From: Ascaphus truei
Lineage: Eukaryota; Chordata; Amphibia; Anura; Ascaphidae
Assembly: GCA_036426205.1 (NCBI GenBank)
Contig: CM071579.1
Coordinates: 16,536,267-16,600,266, forward strand
Reading direction: 5' to 3'
Length of the DNA stretch: 64,000 bases
The translations under genes were made by a program, and so were the position numbers. Of this stretch, positions 11,666 through 22,190 are shown in pieces. Under the pieces are notes generated by a model. That model was not told where the DNA came from and ran no database searches. It worked only from the letters and a program-made list of their open reading frames with translations. Position 1 is the stretch's first letter, and every line of letters starts with the position of its first letter.

Positions 11666-11902
11666 TAAAACAATAAAAAAAGGTCATTTTTTTTTTTTTT
11701 TTTTTAAACGTTGCTCTTTAATTCATTGTGTGTGCACCAATCGTGAACATGAAAGGGTGATTTGCAAATTGTAGCTCCTTTTACGTCTCGCTCATAATTG
11801 TTGGTGCAAACAGAACAGACTAATGTGCAGATATACAAAGTTTAAAGCCAAAGAGCAAAATGCTTAGAGCAGAAGCTGCATTTATATTGTTGGTCCCTGT
11901 AC

Positions 11903-12013
11903 CTGAAAGACAGCATGTGATCGGGAAGAGGTTGCATTCATATCAGTAGGGTGCTGGGTTCTGTTTTTATTTCCAAAATCAAGCATCTTGAGGAGCTCCT
12001 CAGCTGATTTAGG
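11903..12013 (-). CDS. KIF18A: KIF18A exon 5 with switch I (residues 197-233)
   Basis: A 111-nt phase-0 exon (37 codons), not visible as a long open frame but clear on reading. It encodes [19 protein letters not shown] followed by [26 protein letters not shown] (about residues 222-229) is the switch I NxxSSRSH motif that senses the ATP gamma-phosphate. The acceptor is TTAATTTTTAG before 12013 and the donor CAG|GTACAG after 11903. Confidence 0.95.
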
Positions 12014-12574
12014 CTAAAAATTAAGAACAAAAAACACAGAATGTAAAACAAAAACAAAAACAAAAAAAAGATCTTCCAAAAACATTTTTTTAAGTGACAG
12101 TAACCTCCCTCTATGAGTAAACAAAACATGGTTTATTTTTCAGTATACTAATTTAGAGGAGATGATAGATACACACAAAAAAAGAAATGAATGTACTAGA
12201 TTTATATTATATACACACAAATACAGCTCTATTTTGCTTTACCTACCTGCACAGTGGGAGGCCACTTGTTCAACACTGGGCCCAGCACAGGAAAGTTCGG
12301 GGCTACTGTTCTGCTTTCCAAAGCCGTTGCCCACAATGCTTTGCACAGCACTACACAAGGCAATATAGAGCACGACTTTGGACAGCAGAGCAGTGATTGA
12401 CTGTAACAGCCACGGACCTTCAGCTCTACACGTCAATGCTCTTCTCTTGCACATAATTGGGGTTTTAACGTGTTTTTTTAAATACAATCTACTTTTTGTG
12501 GAGTATTTGAACATTGACAATGCTGCAGTTAGCCATTGAGATTAAATAACTACCCAAAAGATCTGCATATGTAC

Positions 12575-12679
12575 CTGATGTAAGGTTAATCCTTGTACTA
12601 CAACTCCTTTCTGCGCATCTTCGCGCACAGCTAACGAACCAGATTGTGAAAGAAGGTCACGAATTTGTTCATTGTAAAC
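12575..12679 (-). CDS. KIF18A: KIF18A exon 4 (residues 162-196)
   Basis: A 105-nt phase-0 exon (35 codons) that I found by reading the minus strand directly; it is too short to stand out as an open frame. It reads [10 protein letters not shown], then [20 protein letters not shown] and LHQ, the conserved kinesin segment after beta-4 ([10 protein letters not shown] is nearly invariant in kinesin-8). The acceptor is TTCTTTTTAG before 12679 and the donor CAG|GTACAT after 12575. It joins exon 3 (GAG|GTT) and exon 5 (CAG|CCT) without disturbing the frame. Confidence 0.95.
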
Positions 12680-13406
12680 CTAAAAAGAAAGTGTGAAAAA
12701 AGATCGTTTGTGAGCTCCCTTTCTAAGAGACTTCACGGACACGTTGGTAAACAATGTAGAATTAAAAAAATATATATATTTTTCCTGTAGCAAATTGTAT
12801 ATAACTAAGGGATATGAATAATAAACATACCCAAAAGAAATTTGGGGAAAAAGGGGAGAATTGTGCAAAAAATAAAAAATAAATTAAAAAAACCACATCA
12901 CCTCACTGGATATATCGGAGCACATTTACCACATTCCTTTTTTACTACAGTAACAATGTGCTGTTTGTGCTCTAATGGATTTAAACGCACCAACACATGG
13001 AAGCGGAATCAATGTATTAGACAGCAAAGAAGAACTTTCAAAAATACATTTATTTTGTTTTGATGTCAAATTCTAGTGAAAGCTCTCTGTTAAGGATTAT
13101 TTCCATGAAAAGAGAATCCTTGCTGTTCTTACAAGAGCTGAAAAAAGTCAGCATATAAAAGAAAGATTTGTAAGAAGCACATATTTCTACATCAAAGACA
13201 TTTCTTTACCAGTCAAATGTGATTCACATTCAATCATATACAAAGGGGACAGAGTCTGTATGTTGTGAAGAAACTTTAGCCATAACTAATCTCGTCTGGC
13301 TAATGTAAGGAAAAAAAAAAGGCTATTTCATACGGATAAAAGTAGTCGAATGTGTAATCAAATAAAGCTAAAAAAAGAATATACATATTTTTAATTTCTA
13401 ACAAAC

Positions 13407-13564
13407 CTCTAGGTAGGAGACAGCGACATTACATATCTTTTCATCTTTTACACTATCGATACGACGGTATAGATCCATCATTGTGAGGTACATTACTCCA
13501 GGGTGATCGGCAGAGCCCAGCATTGTGTGAGTCTTTCCAGCTCCGGTGGCTCCGTACGCCAGAA
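13407..13564 (-). CDS. KIF18A: KIF18A exon 3 with the ATP-binding P-loop (residues 109-161)
   Basis: This exon continues the split codon of exon 2 (G|TT, Val) and reads [16 protein letters not shown], then [16 protein letters not shown] and [19 protein letters not shown] is the Walker A/P-loop that grips the ATP phosphates (about residues 113-120). The acceptor is TTTCTAG just before 13564 and the donor is GAG|GTTTGT after 13407. At 158 nt it brings the reading frame back to phase 0 (325+158=483). The intron between exons 2 and 3 (13565-16054) contains a 1.59-kb Tc1 element. Confidence 0.96.
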
Positions 13565-14284
13565 CTAGAAATAAGGAAAAAGGATACATGTTGATTCTAC
13601 TGGAGTCACAAAGCACACAGAAATACATTAACATATGAATAGAGCCACATTATAAAAGTGCCTGCTCACACAATATGTCAATTATTATAGTGATATCTTC
13701 AATAGGCTAAATCCATATTGATTTTTTTATTAATTGGATAAATATTAATATGGTACTTTGTCCTAGCAATGATTACCAACCTTTCGACCTAAAATTTGGG
13801 ATTTAACAAACATATCAGGTTCCCTTTGCAGGAAAAAAAACTACTTTAGCCCTTTAACGAAGACCGATTGATGAATAATCACATCACTACACAATGTTGA
13901 ATTTGGTCTACTAACCAGAACCTAATCCTGCTATCTTGCGACCAAAAAAAAAAAAAAAAAATTATATTTCTAATCAAGATCTAGCAATCAAAGCAAAATC
14001 GATTGCCAATAGGAGAACACTGCGTCAACATTCAGCAGCAGCTGTGTCACCTCTGTCTCAGTTTATAATCATTATGTGGCTCTGTACCAAGCTCCAGGTG
14101 TCATTTTAGCCTTTAAAATGACTGTCAGTGAGCGGTATGAGCCGTATATATACACAGAGCTTCACGTTAACCCACACTCCCTTTAGAATGAAATATACGA
14201 AGGTTCGCGTCTGCTCCAGTAATCTTTTATAAATCTTGTGCAGCAATCAAAATTGAGTCGAGATGGCCAACAAATATATATATA

Positions 14285-15877
14285 GTTAGGTCCGGAAATA
14301 TTTGGACACTGATACAAGTTTTGTTATTTTGCTTGTGTACCAAAATAAATTCAAGCTTCAGTTAAATAATGAATGTGGGCTTAAAGTGCAGTCTATCAGC
14401 TTTAATTTGAGGGTATTCACATCCAAATTGGAGAAAGGGTTTAGGAATTACATCTCTTTAATATGTAGCCCCCTCTTTTTCAAGGGAACAAAAGTAATTG
14501 GACAATTGACTCAAAGGCTGTTTCATGGACAGGTGTGGGCTATTCCTTCGTTATTTCATCAACAATTAAGCAGGCAAACGGTCTGGAGTTGACTCCAGGT
14601 GTGACATTGGCATTTGGAAGCTGTTGCTGTGAACCCACAACATGCGGTCAAAGGAGCTCTCAATGCAAGTGAAACAGGGAATCCTTAGGCTGAAAAAAAG
14701 AAAATCCATCAGAGAGATAGCAGGAACATTAGGAGTGGCCAAATCAACAGTTTGGTACATTCTGAGAAAAAAAAAAAAAAACAGAACAAACTGGTGAGCT
14801 CTGCAACACAAAGGCCTGGACGTCAACGAAAAACAGTGGTGGATGATCGTAGGATCCTTCCCATGGTAAAGAAAGACCCCTTCACAACATCCAGCGAAGA
14901 ACACTCTCCAGGAGGTAGGCATATCATTATCCAAGTCTACCATAAAGAGAAGACTTCACGAGAGCAAATACAGAGGGTTCACCACAAGGTGCAACCCATT
15001 CATAAACCTCAAGAATAGAAAGGCCAGATTAGACTTTGCCAAACAATATCTAAAAAAAGCCAGCCCAGTTCTGGAACAGCATTCTCTGGACAGATGAAAC
15101 TAAGATCAACCTGTACTAGAATGATGGGAAGAAAAAAGTATGGAGAAGGCTTGGAACGGCTCATGATCCGAAGCATACCACATCTGAAAAACACAGTGGA
15201 GGCAGTGTGATGGCATGGGCATGAATGGCTTACAATGGCACTGGGTCACTAGTGTTTATTGATGATGTGACAGAAGACAGAAGCAGCCGGATGAATTCTG
15301 AAGTGTATAGGGATATATTGTCTGCTTAGATTCAGCTTAGTTGATTGGACGGCACTTCACTTTACAGATGGACAATGACCCAAAACATACTGTGAAAGCA
15401 ACCCAGGAGTTTAAGGCAAATAAGTGTTCTGCAATGGCCGAGTCAATCACCTGATGTCAACCCGATCGAGCATGCATTTCACTTGCTGAAGACAAAACTT
15501 AAGGCAGAAAGACCCACGAACAAACAACAACTGAAGACGGCTGCAGTAAAGGCCTAGCAAATCATCACAAAAGGAAACCCAGCGTTTGGTGATGCCCATG
15601 CGTTCCAGACTTCAAGCAGTCATTGCCTGCAAAGCATTCTCAACAAAATATAAAAAATAAACATTTTATTTATGATTGTGTTAATTTGTCCAATTACATT
15701 TGAGCCCCTGAAATAAGGGGACTGTTTCATATGATATTTTTGTTCAACCCCTTGAATTAAAGCTGAAAGTCTGCACTTCTATTGCATCTCAGTTGTTTCA
15801 TTTCAAATACATTGTGGTGGCGTACAGAGCCAAAATGATGAAAATTGTGTCAGTGTCCAATTATTTCCAGACCTAAC
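14285..15877 (+). mobile_element. Nearly full-length Tc1-like transposon in a KIF18A intron
   Basis: A 1593-bp element bounded by TA dinucleotides (14283-14284 and 15878-15879). The left end GTTAGGTCCGGAAATATTTG and the inverted right end GTTAGGTCTGGAAATAATTG match at 18 of 20 positions, and the similarity goes on for tens of bases (ACACTGAYACAA). It is inserted antisense to KIF18A between exons 2 and 3. The transposase inside is broken. Confidence 0.92.
14642..15650 (+). pseudogene. Tc1 transposase, inactivated
   Basis: The ATG at 14642 opens a frame with an N-terminal helix-turn-helix (KRKSIREIAGTLGVAKSTVW, about residues 18-37), typical of the paired-like DNA-binding domain of Tc1 transposases. 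The frame breaks at an A run (14767-14781). Later pieces include FWNSILWTDETK (about 15069-15105, first Asp) and SPDVNPIEHAFHLLKTKLKA (about 15445-15505, the NPIE Glu of DD34E). Normal length is about 340 residues; several frameshifts and stops make it non-functional. Confidence 0.85.
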
Positions 15878-16054
15878 TAATATATATATTTTTTATTTTT
15901 TTCCCCAACAGTCTTGTTCAGATTTTAGAATAAAAAGTTTGATAACGCAGAGTTAACGGATTGTCAAGCTTGGCACAATTTATTTTTACCTCTCACAATG
16001 TGGCTTTAGAAAAGCAAAATACAGCAACTCTTATTACACTTGTCACAAATGTAC

Positions 16055-16415
16055 CTGTACAGTTGTATCCATTCAGTACACCATCAAGCACAATTTTTGT
16101 TGTGTCTTCATAAACTTCCTGCTGAGACGAGTGCTCGCCATAAACACCATCGAACACAAATTTAAGATCCTTATTCTTCCTTTTAGTTATATCACGTTTG
16201 GCAACAGTCTTACCATGAAAAAAGCTAACTTCTTCTACTTTAGGATCAAATACCAAGATGTGATTATCGACCACTTGAACAACCCTGCTAAAATTGCCTT
16301 CTTTTTCTTTTTGATTTTCTGGACGAACACGAACTACCACCCTCACATGATTACAATCATCAACCTCGCTGGTAGCCATTTTCAAGTAGTGAAAGCGTCA
16401 ATGTAGATCTGTTTT
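16055..16415 (-). CDS. KIF18A: KIF18A exon 2, first coding exon (residues 1-108)
   Basis: This exon encodes the start of the kinesin-8 motor KIF18A, a plus-end-directed, microtubule-depolymerising motor that damps chromosome oscillation at metaphase. Translation starts at the ATG at 16379-16377; bases 16415-16380 are 5'UTR. The acceptor AG (16417-16416) follows a pyrimidine-rich stretch and the donor GT is at 16054-16053. The peptide begins [20 protein letters not shown], then has [24 protein letters not shown] and LNGYNCT, the usual first beta strands of the motor with the VRVRP signature. The coding part is 325 nt, so the exon ends one base into a codon. KIF18B is the main alternative; the VSFFHGK stretch, the wording of later exons and the METTL15 neighbour favour KIF18A. 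A longer open frame running into the intron is read-through and not coding. Confidence 0.95.
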
Positions 16416-16745
16416 CTGCCAAAGAAAAATGAAAATGTTACAAAATAAAAATAAACACGTGTTACAGCTACTCAACATCAGAGCAATCAAAGGTTTATTT
16501 TTTTTTTAAATGCTGCTTGCAAAACTTTATTTGTCCAAGCCCTAACTACCAATAATACTGTCGTAATTAATGAGTAGGAGCATGAGCATGTTTACACCCC
16601 TTCCATCACAGCCCCCTGCAACGTCTCGCCACATCTCCACACAGAGCAACGTCACGTGCACACAGCACCGTCACATCCCCCTATGCGCACAGAGGCACAG
16701 TCACCCCATGCATACCACCACACAGCACCAAGCATGGAAACAAAG

Positions 16746-16794
<49 letters not shown>

Positions 16795-17250
16795 ATCTAT
16801 ACCAGCCCCCCCCCCCAGGGACACAGCACCACATGCGAAAACAGCACTGCCACCGCATGCCTGCACAGCCACAACCCGTACACACACACAATACTGTCAC
16901 CCCCGTACACACAGCAGTCACCACACGCCCGCACAACACTGCCACACACTCCCCTCTCTGCCTTGCACACTAACAGCAACACCATAGCAATTAGCTGCAG
17001 GCCCTCTGCCAGTGACCGGGTTTGAGTGAGAGTCATGGCTGCTGTATACTGGGCTGTGCCAGCCACCGTGTGTGTGAGATGGCTGCTGTATCCTTGGCTG
17101 TGCCAGGCCCTGTGCCAGTGACCGGGTGACTGTGTGAGACATGGCTGCGGCAGCGACCGGGTGTGTGAGACATGACTGGTGTATATTGGGCTGTGCCAGT
17201 GAGAGAAGACATGCCTGCTCCTGGTTCGTCTCCCAGCAGGCCCCGCTCAC
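16416..17250. repeat. KIF18A intron 1: poly-C tract and minisatellite
   Basis: Holds CACA-rich simple sequence (about 16600-16960) with an uninterrupted C run of about 42 (16750-16791) and a second C run (16807-16816). A degenerate minisatellite follows (about 17003-17215), with units containing CAGTGACCGGGT, GTGTGAGA, CATGGCTGCTGTAT and TGGGCTGTGCCAG. The proline-, glycine- and histidine-rich open frames here only reflect the simple sequence. Confidence 0.75.
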
Positions 17251-17325
17251 CTCCTTGGACTCCCGTGACTCACAGTCGCCGTCGCCCTCCCTCTCTATAC
17301 CGCGCACAGCCTCCGCTTCTCTCAG
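17251..17325 (-). other. KIF18A: Probable KIF18A 5'UTR exon 1 (start approximate)
   Basis: Exon 2 has a splice acceptor upstream of its ATG, so a non-coding first exon is expected. A strong donor (AAGGAG|GTGAGC on the minus strand) ends an exon at 17251. It lies just downstream, in KIF18A orientation, of the CHR and CCAAT sites at 17339-17378. The transcription start is not directly visible; about 17320 is inferred from the usual distance to a CHR. Confidence 0.55.
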
Positions 17326-17535
17326 CGCGCCACTCGATTTCAAACCAAAGCGGATCTCCCTTCCACGCTTCCCATTGGTCCGCCGTGACCGTGACGTTAC
17401 CAGCGCGCCTTGCTCGTGACGGCCGCGCGACTACGTCCCCGGGGAGAGGGGGGGCGGCGTGATTGGTTGGAGGAGCGAGACTGGTGACGTCACTGGGTGA
17501 CGGTTAGGGGGAACCTCGCGCTGGCTTTTCCCACC
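17326..17535. promoter_or_regulatory. CpG-rich KIF18A promoter, probably shared with METTL15
   Basis: A GC- and CpG-rich block between the two divergent genes. On the minus strand TTTGAA (17344-17339) fits the cell-cycle homology region (CHR). An inverted CCAAT box (ATTGG, 17374-17378) lies about 30 bp upstream of it, the spacing known for NF-Y/CHR promoters of G2/M genes bound by DREAM and MuvB-MYB complexes. A second ATTGG is at 17462-17466. TGACGT at 17392 and the palindrome TGACGTCA at 17485-17492 fit CRE/ATF sites. No TATA box is seen. KIF18A is a mitotic gene, so this architecture fits. The METTL15 start is assumed to lie nearby; no METTL15 exon 1 donor could be fixed. Confidence 0.65.
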
Positions 17536-17756
17536 ATTGTGCTCTGTGTGTAAAACACACAGCACTGCTGCTGCAGTCCCACTAATACATACATACAATA
17601 TTAACCATTTATTAACCATTAACCATTTATACGTGGTTGGCTTACAAATGGTTAAAGTAGCAGTCCCAACCAAAAAAAAAAACAAACTAATAAATATTAA
17701 TAGATTACATGTGGATCAATAAACTGTTACATTAAACAAAATTAAACAAGTATACA

Positions 17757-18700
17757 GTATATAGCCTGGGTCCCCTCTGTACCCCGTCTGCCCCCTACCT
17801 CTGGCTGCAGCTGCGTCTGGCAGCGCAGGCTGAGGGAGAGCGTGGGTAGGTTGCTGCAGGTGACTCGATCGCCTGAGGTTACCGGCGGCTCCCCTTGCAG
17901 GGCGCCGCCATCTTGGTCACGATTGCGCATGCGCAGTATAGGCGCGCAAGGCGGCCATTAGGAAGAATAGATCCGCAAGGGATTACTGCTCCCAGGATGC
18001 ACTAGGGCGACGGACTACATGGGCTGCAGCAGCCAATAGCGCGGCTGGATTCTGTCTGGAGAATGATACATTTTGCATGAAAAGGAGCACGCCAGTTGGA
18101 GCCGGGACGAGGAAGGGGTAGGGTGTGCAGGGTGTCTGTGACCCCTTCACTAGGCCAGAGACCCCTTAGGCCCCAGCTAGGTCCCAACTCCCACATAGAT
18201 TGTCGCTGTGCCAAGGACTTGCCCTTAGGTAGGGACATTGCCCGCTTAGCACCCCAGCTCAGGGACACAGCCAGGACGCGGCTGCGGACTGGTGATCCGG
18301 TGGTCTGAGTCCAGACCACCATACTTAGAGACTATCTGCAAAGGTGATACACTTCTCGTGGGAAGTCACCCCATAGAGGTGGACGTAGTGGTCGCTGACC
18401 ACTGCCGTCGCTGGATGCTATTCTTCGTTGTGGCGTTACCGGGTGTCGGAGCACCCGGCAGATACTACAAGTGCACCAACTATAAACACGTTAGTGGGAG
18501 CACCGCTGTCTCACACATTTGGGCAGGAGTTGCTACTCGTGGACACAAGGGCGGTTGGGTGCCCGAGGGCCCCTCAGGGCTTTGTGGGACTATATCGCCT
18601 TTGTGTGGACAATGGGTTGGTGGTTACTGGAGTGCACGGTCGTGCGTGACTGGATGTGGGGAGCGGTGTGTGTGTGAGATATATATATATTATATATATA
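17757..18700 (+). mobile_element. Solo LTR related to the 24.8-28.7 kb element
   Basis: From about 17900 the order of blocks matches the LTRs at 24836 and 28161: YY1-like GCCGCCATCTTG (17904-17915), NRF1 palindrome GCGCATGCGC (17925-17934), GGCGGCCATT, CCAATAG, the TATA-like ATGATACATTTTGCATG, then CACTAGGCCAG, AGGCCCCAGCTAG, GTGCACCAAC and a GTGTGTGAGATATATATAT tail. There is no internal region and no second copy beside it. The 5' limit (about 17757) is the least certain. It lies 0.2-0.4 kb from the KIF18A/METTL15 promoter. Confidence 0.7.
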
Positions 18701-19010
18701 GCAAATGGAAATATTACTGTATACTCATTTACATGTCTTAGACAGGTCTGCAACCCTACCTTTCACCATTATCACCCAGCAAACAGCACTTCCACTGCAA
18801 CAAGGGATTCTGGGAAATGACATGCAAATGAGCACACAGTGCCACCGTTTTTTGCTTCAAAGCCATTCAACATGGTTCCCCTATAGGCTTAAGTTTGCTG
18901 AATGGTCACAGCTTTGAGCACAGCCAGGGTTAAGATGCATAAGCAGTAAACCCACCCACAGACAGACTGTTTCGACCTTAATGGGTCTCCTCAGTGTGGG
19001 GTTGGTTATA
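18700..19010 (-). repeat. Dispersed repeat ending in a CTGAGGAG..CGAAAC motif
   Basis: On the minus strand it has TTGCAGTGGAAGTGCTGTTT, GATAATGGTGAAAGG and AGGGTTGCAGACCTG, all repeated in the plus orientation at 31318-31390. Its other end (18994-18961, minus) reads CTGAGGA-GACC-loop-GGTC-GAAAC, a relative of the hammerhead-like motif with the core altered. Confidence 0.6.
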
Positions 19011-19069
19011 CTGGCTTTTTTTACCAGATATATATATTGCACCCACATATTGGTGCACCTAGAGTACCT

Positions 19070-19745
19070 TCCTGGTCTTAGGCCAGACCAGGCCGACTGA
19101 GCAGATGGGTCCGTTGAACCGCAAAGTTGTCCCACGCCGCTGTCTGCTGGATCCTCTCTCCCGCTCTGATCCTCAGGCGTGCGCCTCTGGAGGGGTCTCT
19201 GTAACGCGCTGCCCACGAGCAAGACAGGACCCCGGTACTGAGGTGGGGAAGTAGCAAACCACGCACCCACAGCAGTGGAAGCGTGCCTGGCAGGTGGATT
19301 GTTAAACGTAGCCGGTCTGGGTTGGAGAGAGTGGGTTAATCGATACTTGCCAAGGTCTTGGAGTGGACAGTTCAGAATAGTCAAAGTCCGTTAGCCGTGG
19401 TCTGGAATTGGAGAGATCAGAATTGTGAGGTCTGTATAGCCATGGTCTGGGTTGGAGATATCCGCAAGGTCGAGGGTAAGCCGGGGTCAGTATCCTAGGT
19501 CTAGTCCAGAGGAGCACTGCTCCCTGGACACTACCTCTCCGGTTGCTCTCCTTCCGACTGGCGTGCTTCCCTAAGCGTGCCAAATATTTGTCTTGCTCTG
19601 GCCAGGGATACCACAGCCCTATTGGCTGTGCTCCCCAATTTGGTGCTGCCGCCCCTGAGGCTGCTGGGACTTGTAGTCACTTGCGGAGTTTCCCCTGAGA
19701 TGGCCGCCGCAACCTGTTCTACTGCACGAAGGACCTAACATAGCG
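19070..19745. repeat. Unclassified GC-rich repeat with internal minisatellite
   Basis: At 19310-19465 a roughly 40-80 bp unit recurs three times (TAGCCGGTCTGGGTTGGAGA, TAGCCGTGGTCTGGAATTGG, TAGCCATGGTCTGGGTTGGA). The CTTGCC..GGTC..GGAGTGG wording recurs at 21048-21070, so this block and 20903-21560 belong to related elements. The longest minus-strand open frame shows no domain. Confidence 0.5.
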
Positions 19746-19923
19746 ACGTCCTAGCTGGCGGTCTGCCGCGGAGCTCCGGCCAACCGCTCGCCACGCTACC
19801 TATACCGCCGGGTTCCCTGCTCTTATCCGGGTCCACCAGCAGTGCTGGCAGCACCCGGGCAGCTCCAAGCAGCCTCCATTCACGCGGATCGGGAGGTAAG
19901 GGGAACCCGATGTGTGTGTGTGT

Positions 19924-20542
19924 TGTGACAGAAACCAGGGGATGGTAATAAATGCCATATATAGGGCTCCCAGGATACTGAACAGTTTCTATCCTGTTTA
20001 GGCTGGAAAGTGCAGCCTCATAATACATGCACTCCATCCCACAGTTTGGCAAGTGCTGGAACTGAGGGATGAGGGATCCAGACCAGAGTTTGTCTGCTGC
20101 CTGATTTCTGTCACCTGTCCTGCTGGTTAGAAATCAGGTATTTAAGACTGATATCCTGGTTCCTCTTCGCTCTCCCCAAGAGCCTGGAGGCAGGAAGGCT
20201 GCTGGAAGCAGAGTGGGGAAACGCCTCTCACCAAACAGGTTAAATCATTCTGTTCCTTTTGTCTAAAACTGCAAAGTTCCTTATTTTTGTTGTTGGAACT
20301 GGATAAGCCAGTCCATCCCCAGTCAGGGAAAACCTTAGTTAAGTTATTGCTCAGACGAGCAGGGTTTTTGTTTGCTTATGTATTATTTTGAATTCCGTGT
20401 GGCAGTCTCAGTGCCTGGGACTGAATAAACCAGGCAATAGCCTGTTTAAAGGAACAGCACGTTACGCCTCGTCATTTAACCTACCATAAAAGACCGTGTT
20501 CTAACAGTCCCGGACAGACGGCGGAGCAAGCCGTTTGTCACA
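19924..20542 (+). mobile_element. 619-bp solo LTR
   Basis: Begins TGTGACAGAAACCAGG and ends CGTTTGTCACA, so the ends are TG..CA inside a short inverted repeat. It has a TATA-like TATTTAAGAC (20140-20149) and an AATAAA signal (20425-20430). The flanks, GTGT-rich on the left and GTGTA on the right, allow a 4-5 bp target duplication, though simple sequence weakens this. No internal domain is next to it. The family (ERV or gypsy) is not determined. Confidence 0.75.
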
Positions 20543-20902
20543 GTGTATATATATATATATATATCGCACTTTCCCCCACCCCTTGGGAGATACGGTGTAT
20601 GTGCTGCTTTACCTGCGGCTCACAGGAGGCCTGAGCCTTCACTGCTTGGAGCCTGGGGTGTATTTGAGTAGGTAATCGGTAGTACATCGACCTGTATGGG
20701 ATCATACCATGTGGGATAACCCTGTTACAGGAACTTCATACAATAAAACACACGCTGGTACGTATAACAGTTTTACTGCATGCGAAAGAATACTGGATAT
20801 ATATAATATAATTATTATTCTTTTTTTATTATTGTGTTGATTATCAATAAATACTATTGTTATACCGTGTGTGTGTATTTGCTGTCTGTATTGGGTTCCT
20901 GT

Positions 20903-21560
20903 TGTCACGGAGTGCTCACCAGAAACAAGGCGGGACCACGAGGGTAAGGTGGGGATATTGATAGCCACCGACCAACAACCGAGCAGGCACGTCCGGAGTG
21001 CAGAGTGGTAGTTGTGTAGCCGGGTAAGAGAGGTCAGGTCGGTCGAGGTACTTGCCGTGGTCAAGGAGTGGGGGGGGGGGGGGGAGGGGGGGGGGGGGGG
21101 GGGGGGTGGTTGGTGGGGGGCAGGGGGGGGGGGGGGGGGGTCAAGGAGTGGGGAGATTGGATAGTCGTTGATGCAGTGCCGGGGTCCAGGGGTAGAGAGA
21201 GTAGAGTAGTTGAGTCCGAAGCCGTGGTCCAGGGGTCAGAGAAGTCGGGAGTCTGGGTGCAAGCTGAGGTCAAAAAAACAAGGAGCGAAACTAGACAAGG
21301 CAACAGGAAGCTGGAGGTAAGCACACAAATGAAAAACAAGTTTATGCTCAGCCAATTTGCCAAAGGGCTGGCTGAGCATATAAAGCACAGAGAGCCAATG
21401 GGGAGGCTGCAGGGAGTGAGCATCATAGGTATGCTTTGTTCCAATAGACAGGGGCGGAGTCAGTAGCAGCTGAGGGATAATGCATAGCATTAACCCCTTG
21501 AGTGCCTGTGTCCACGTGACGTCTGCACATAGTCAGTGCGCTGCCCATGTTGTCACAGGG
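20903..21560. repeat. Unclassified element with TTGTCAC ends and a poly-G core
   Basis: Starts TTGTCACGGAGTGCTCACC and ends GCCCATGTTGTCACAGG. It contains long G runs (21069-21140) flanked by a repeated GGTCAAGGAGTGGGG. It could be another LTR; boundaries are tentative. Confidence 0.4.
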
Positions 21561-21599
21561 CCGGAGCCTGAAGACGGTTCCTGCGGTGTCTTTCTTCCT

Positions 21600-22190
21600 A
21601 GCGGCGTGGCGGGGTTTGCACTTGAGGATGCTCCAATGATCGATTCAAAATTTTATTGATATATCTATATGACTGGTTATTGGTTGTTATGAACCTCACA
21701 GTAGAGGAACCAGTATTATTAGAGCCTTTCTCTCTTAGCTTTTTCACTTATCTACCAATTATATTTTAATAACATCCTACTATCAAGATCAATTGGTATT
21801 TATGTTCCATCACAATTATAGAACCCCGATTTCATCAGGGTCACATTTGATCCTTCCCTTAGAGGTAGTGTTAGGTTAGATGAGGGCCCCTCTCCTCCCC
21901 ATGTGAGATCAGTACATCTCCTCATTTGTAGTATTGGTTTTGTGTAATATTTATGTTCATGTCAATTTTTGCTATTATAAATTCATTCTCCATGGTATTG
22001 TTCATATATTTTCATTGTTGTACTTTGTATGTCAGTTAATTATGCATATTTTGGCTATATTTTTTTTATATGCATTTTTAGTTTTATTTTAAGTATCTAG
22101 GTTTTTTATTATATCTCATAATATTCATGTTATCTGTCAGCATTTTTATTATTGATCTAATAGCCCATTGGGTGTACATTCATGATTATA
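21600..22190. other. AT-rich METTL15 intron, nothing recognised
   Basis: AT-rich sequence with short T runs and no coding signal. The last part runs into the Penelope-like block. Confidence 0.4.

Noticed and set aside
15993..16054. Extension of the KIF18A first coding exon ([12 protein letters not shown]..)
   Set aside because: A GT donor at 16054-16053 fits the known NCT|V junction; the extension is intron read-through.
16570..17025. Proline/histidine-rich and glycine-rich open frames on both strands
   Set aside because: They follow a 42-base C run and CACA simple sequence; composition alone explains them.
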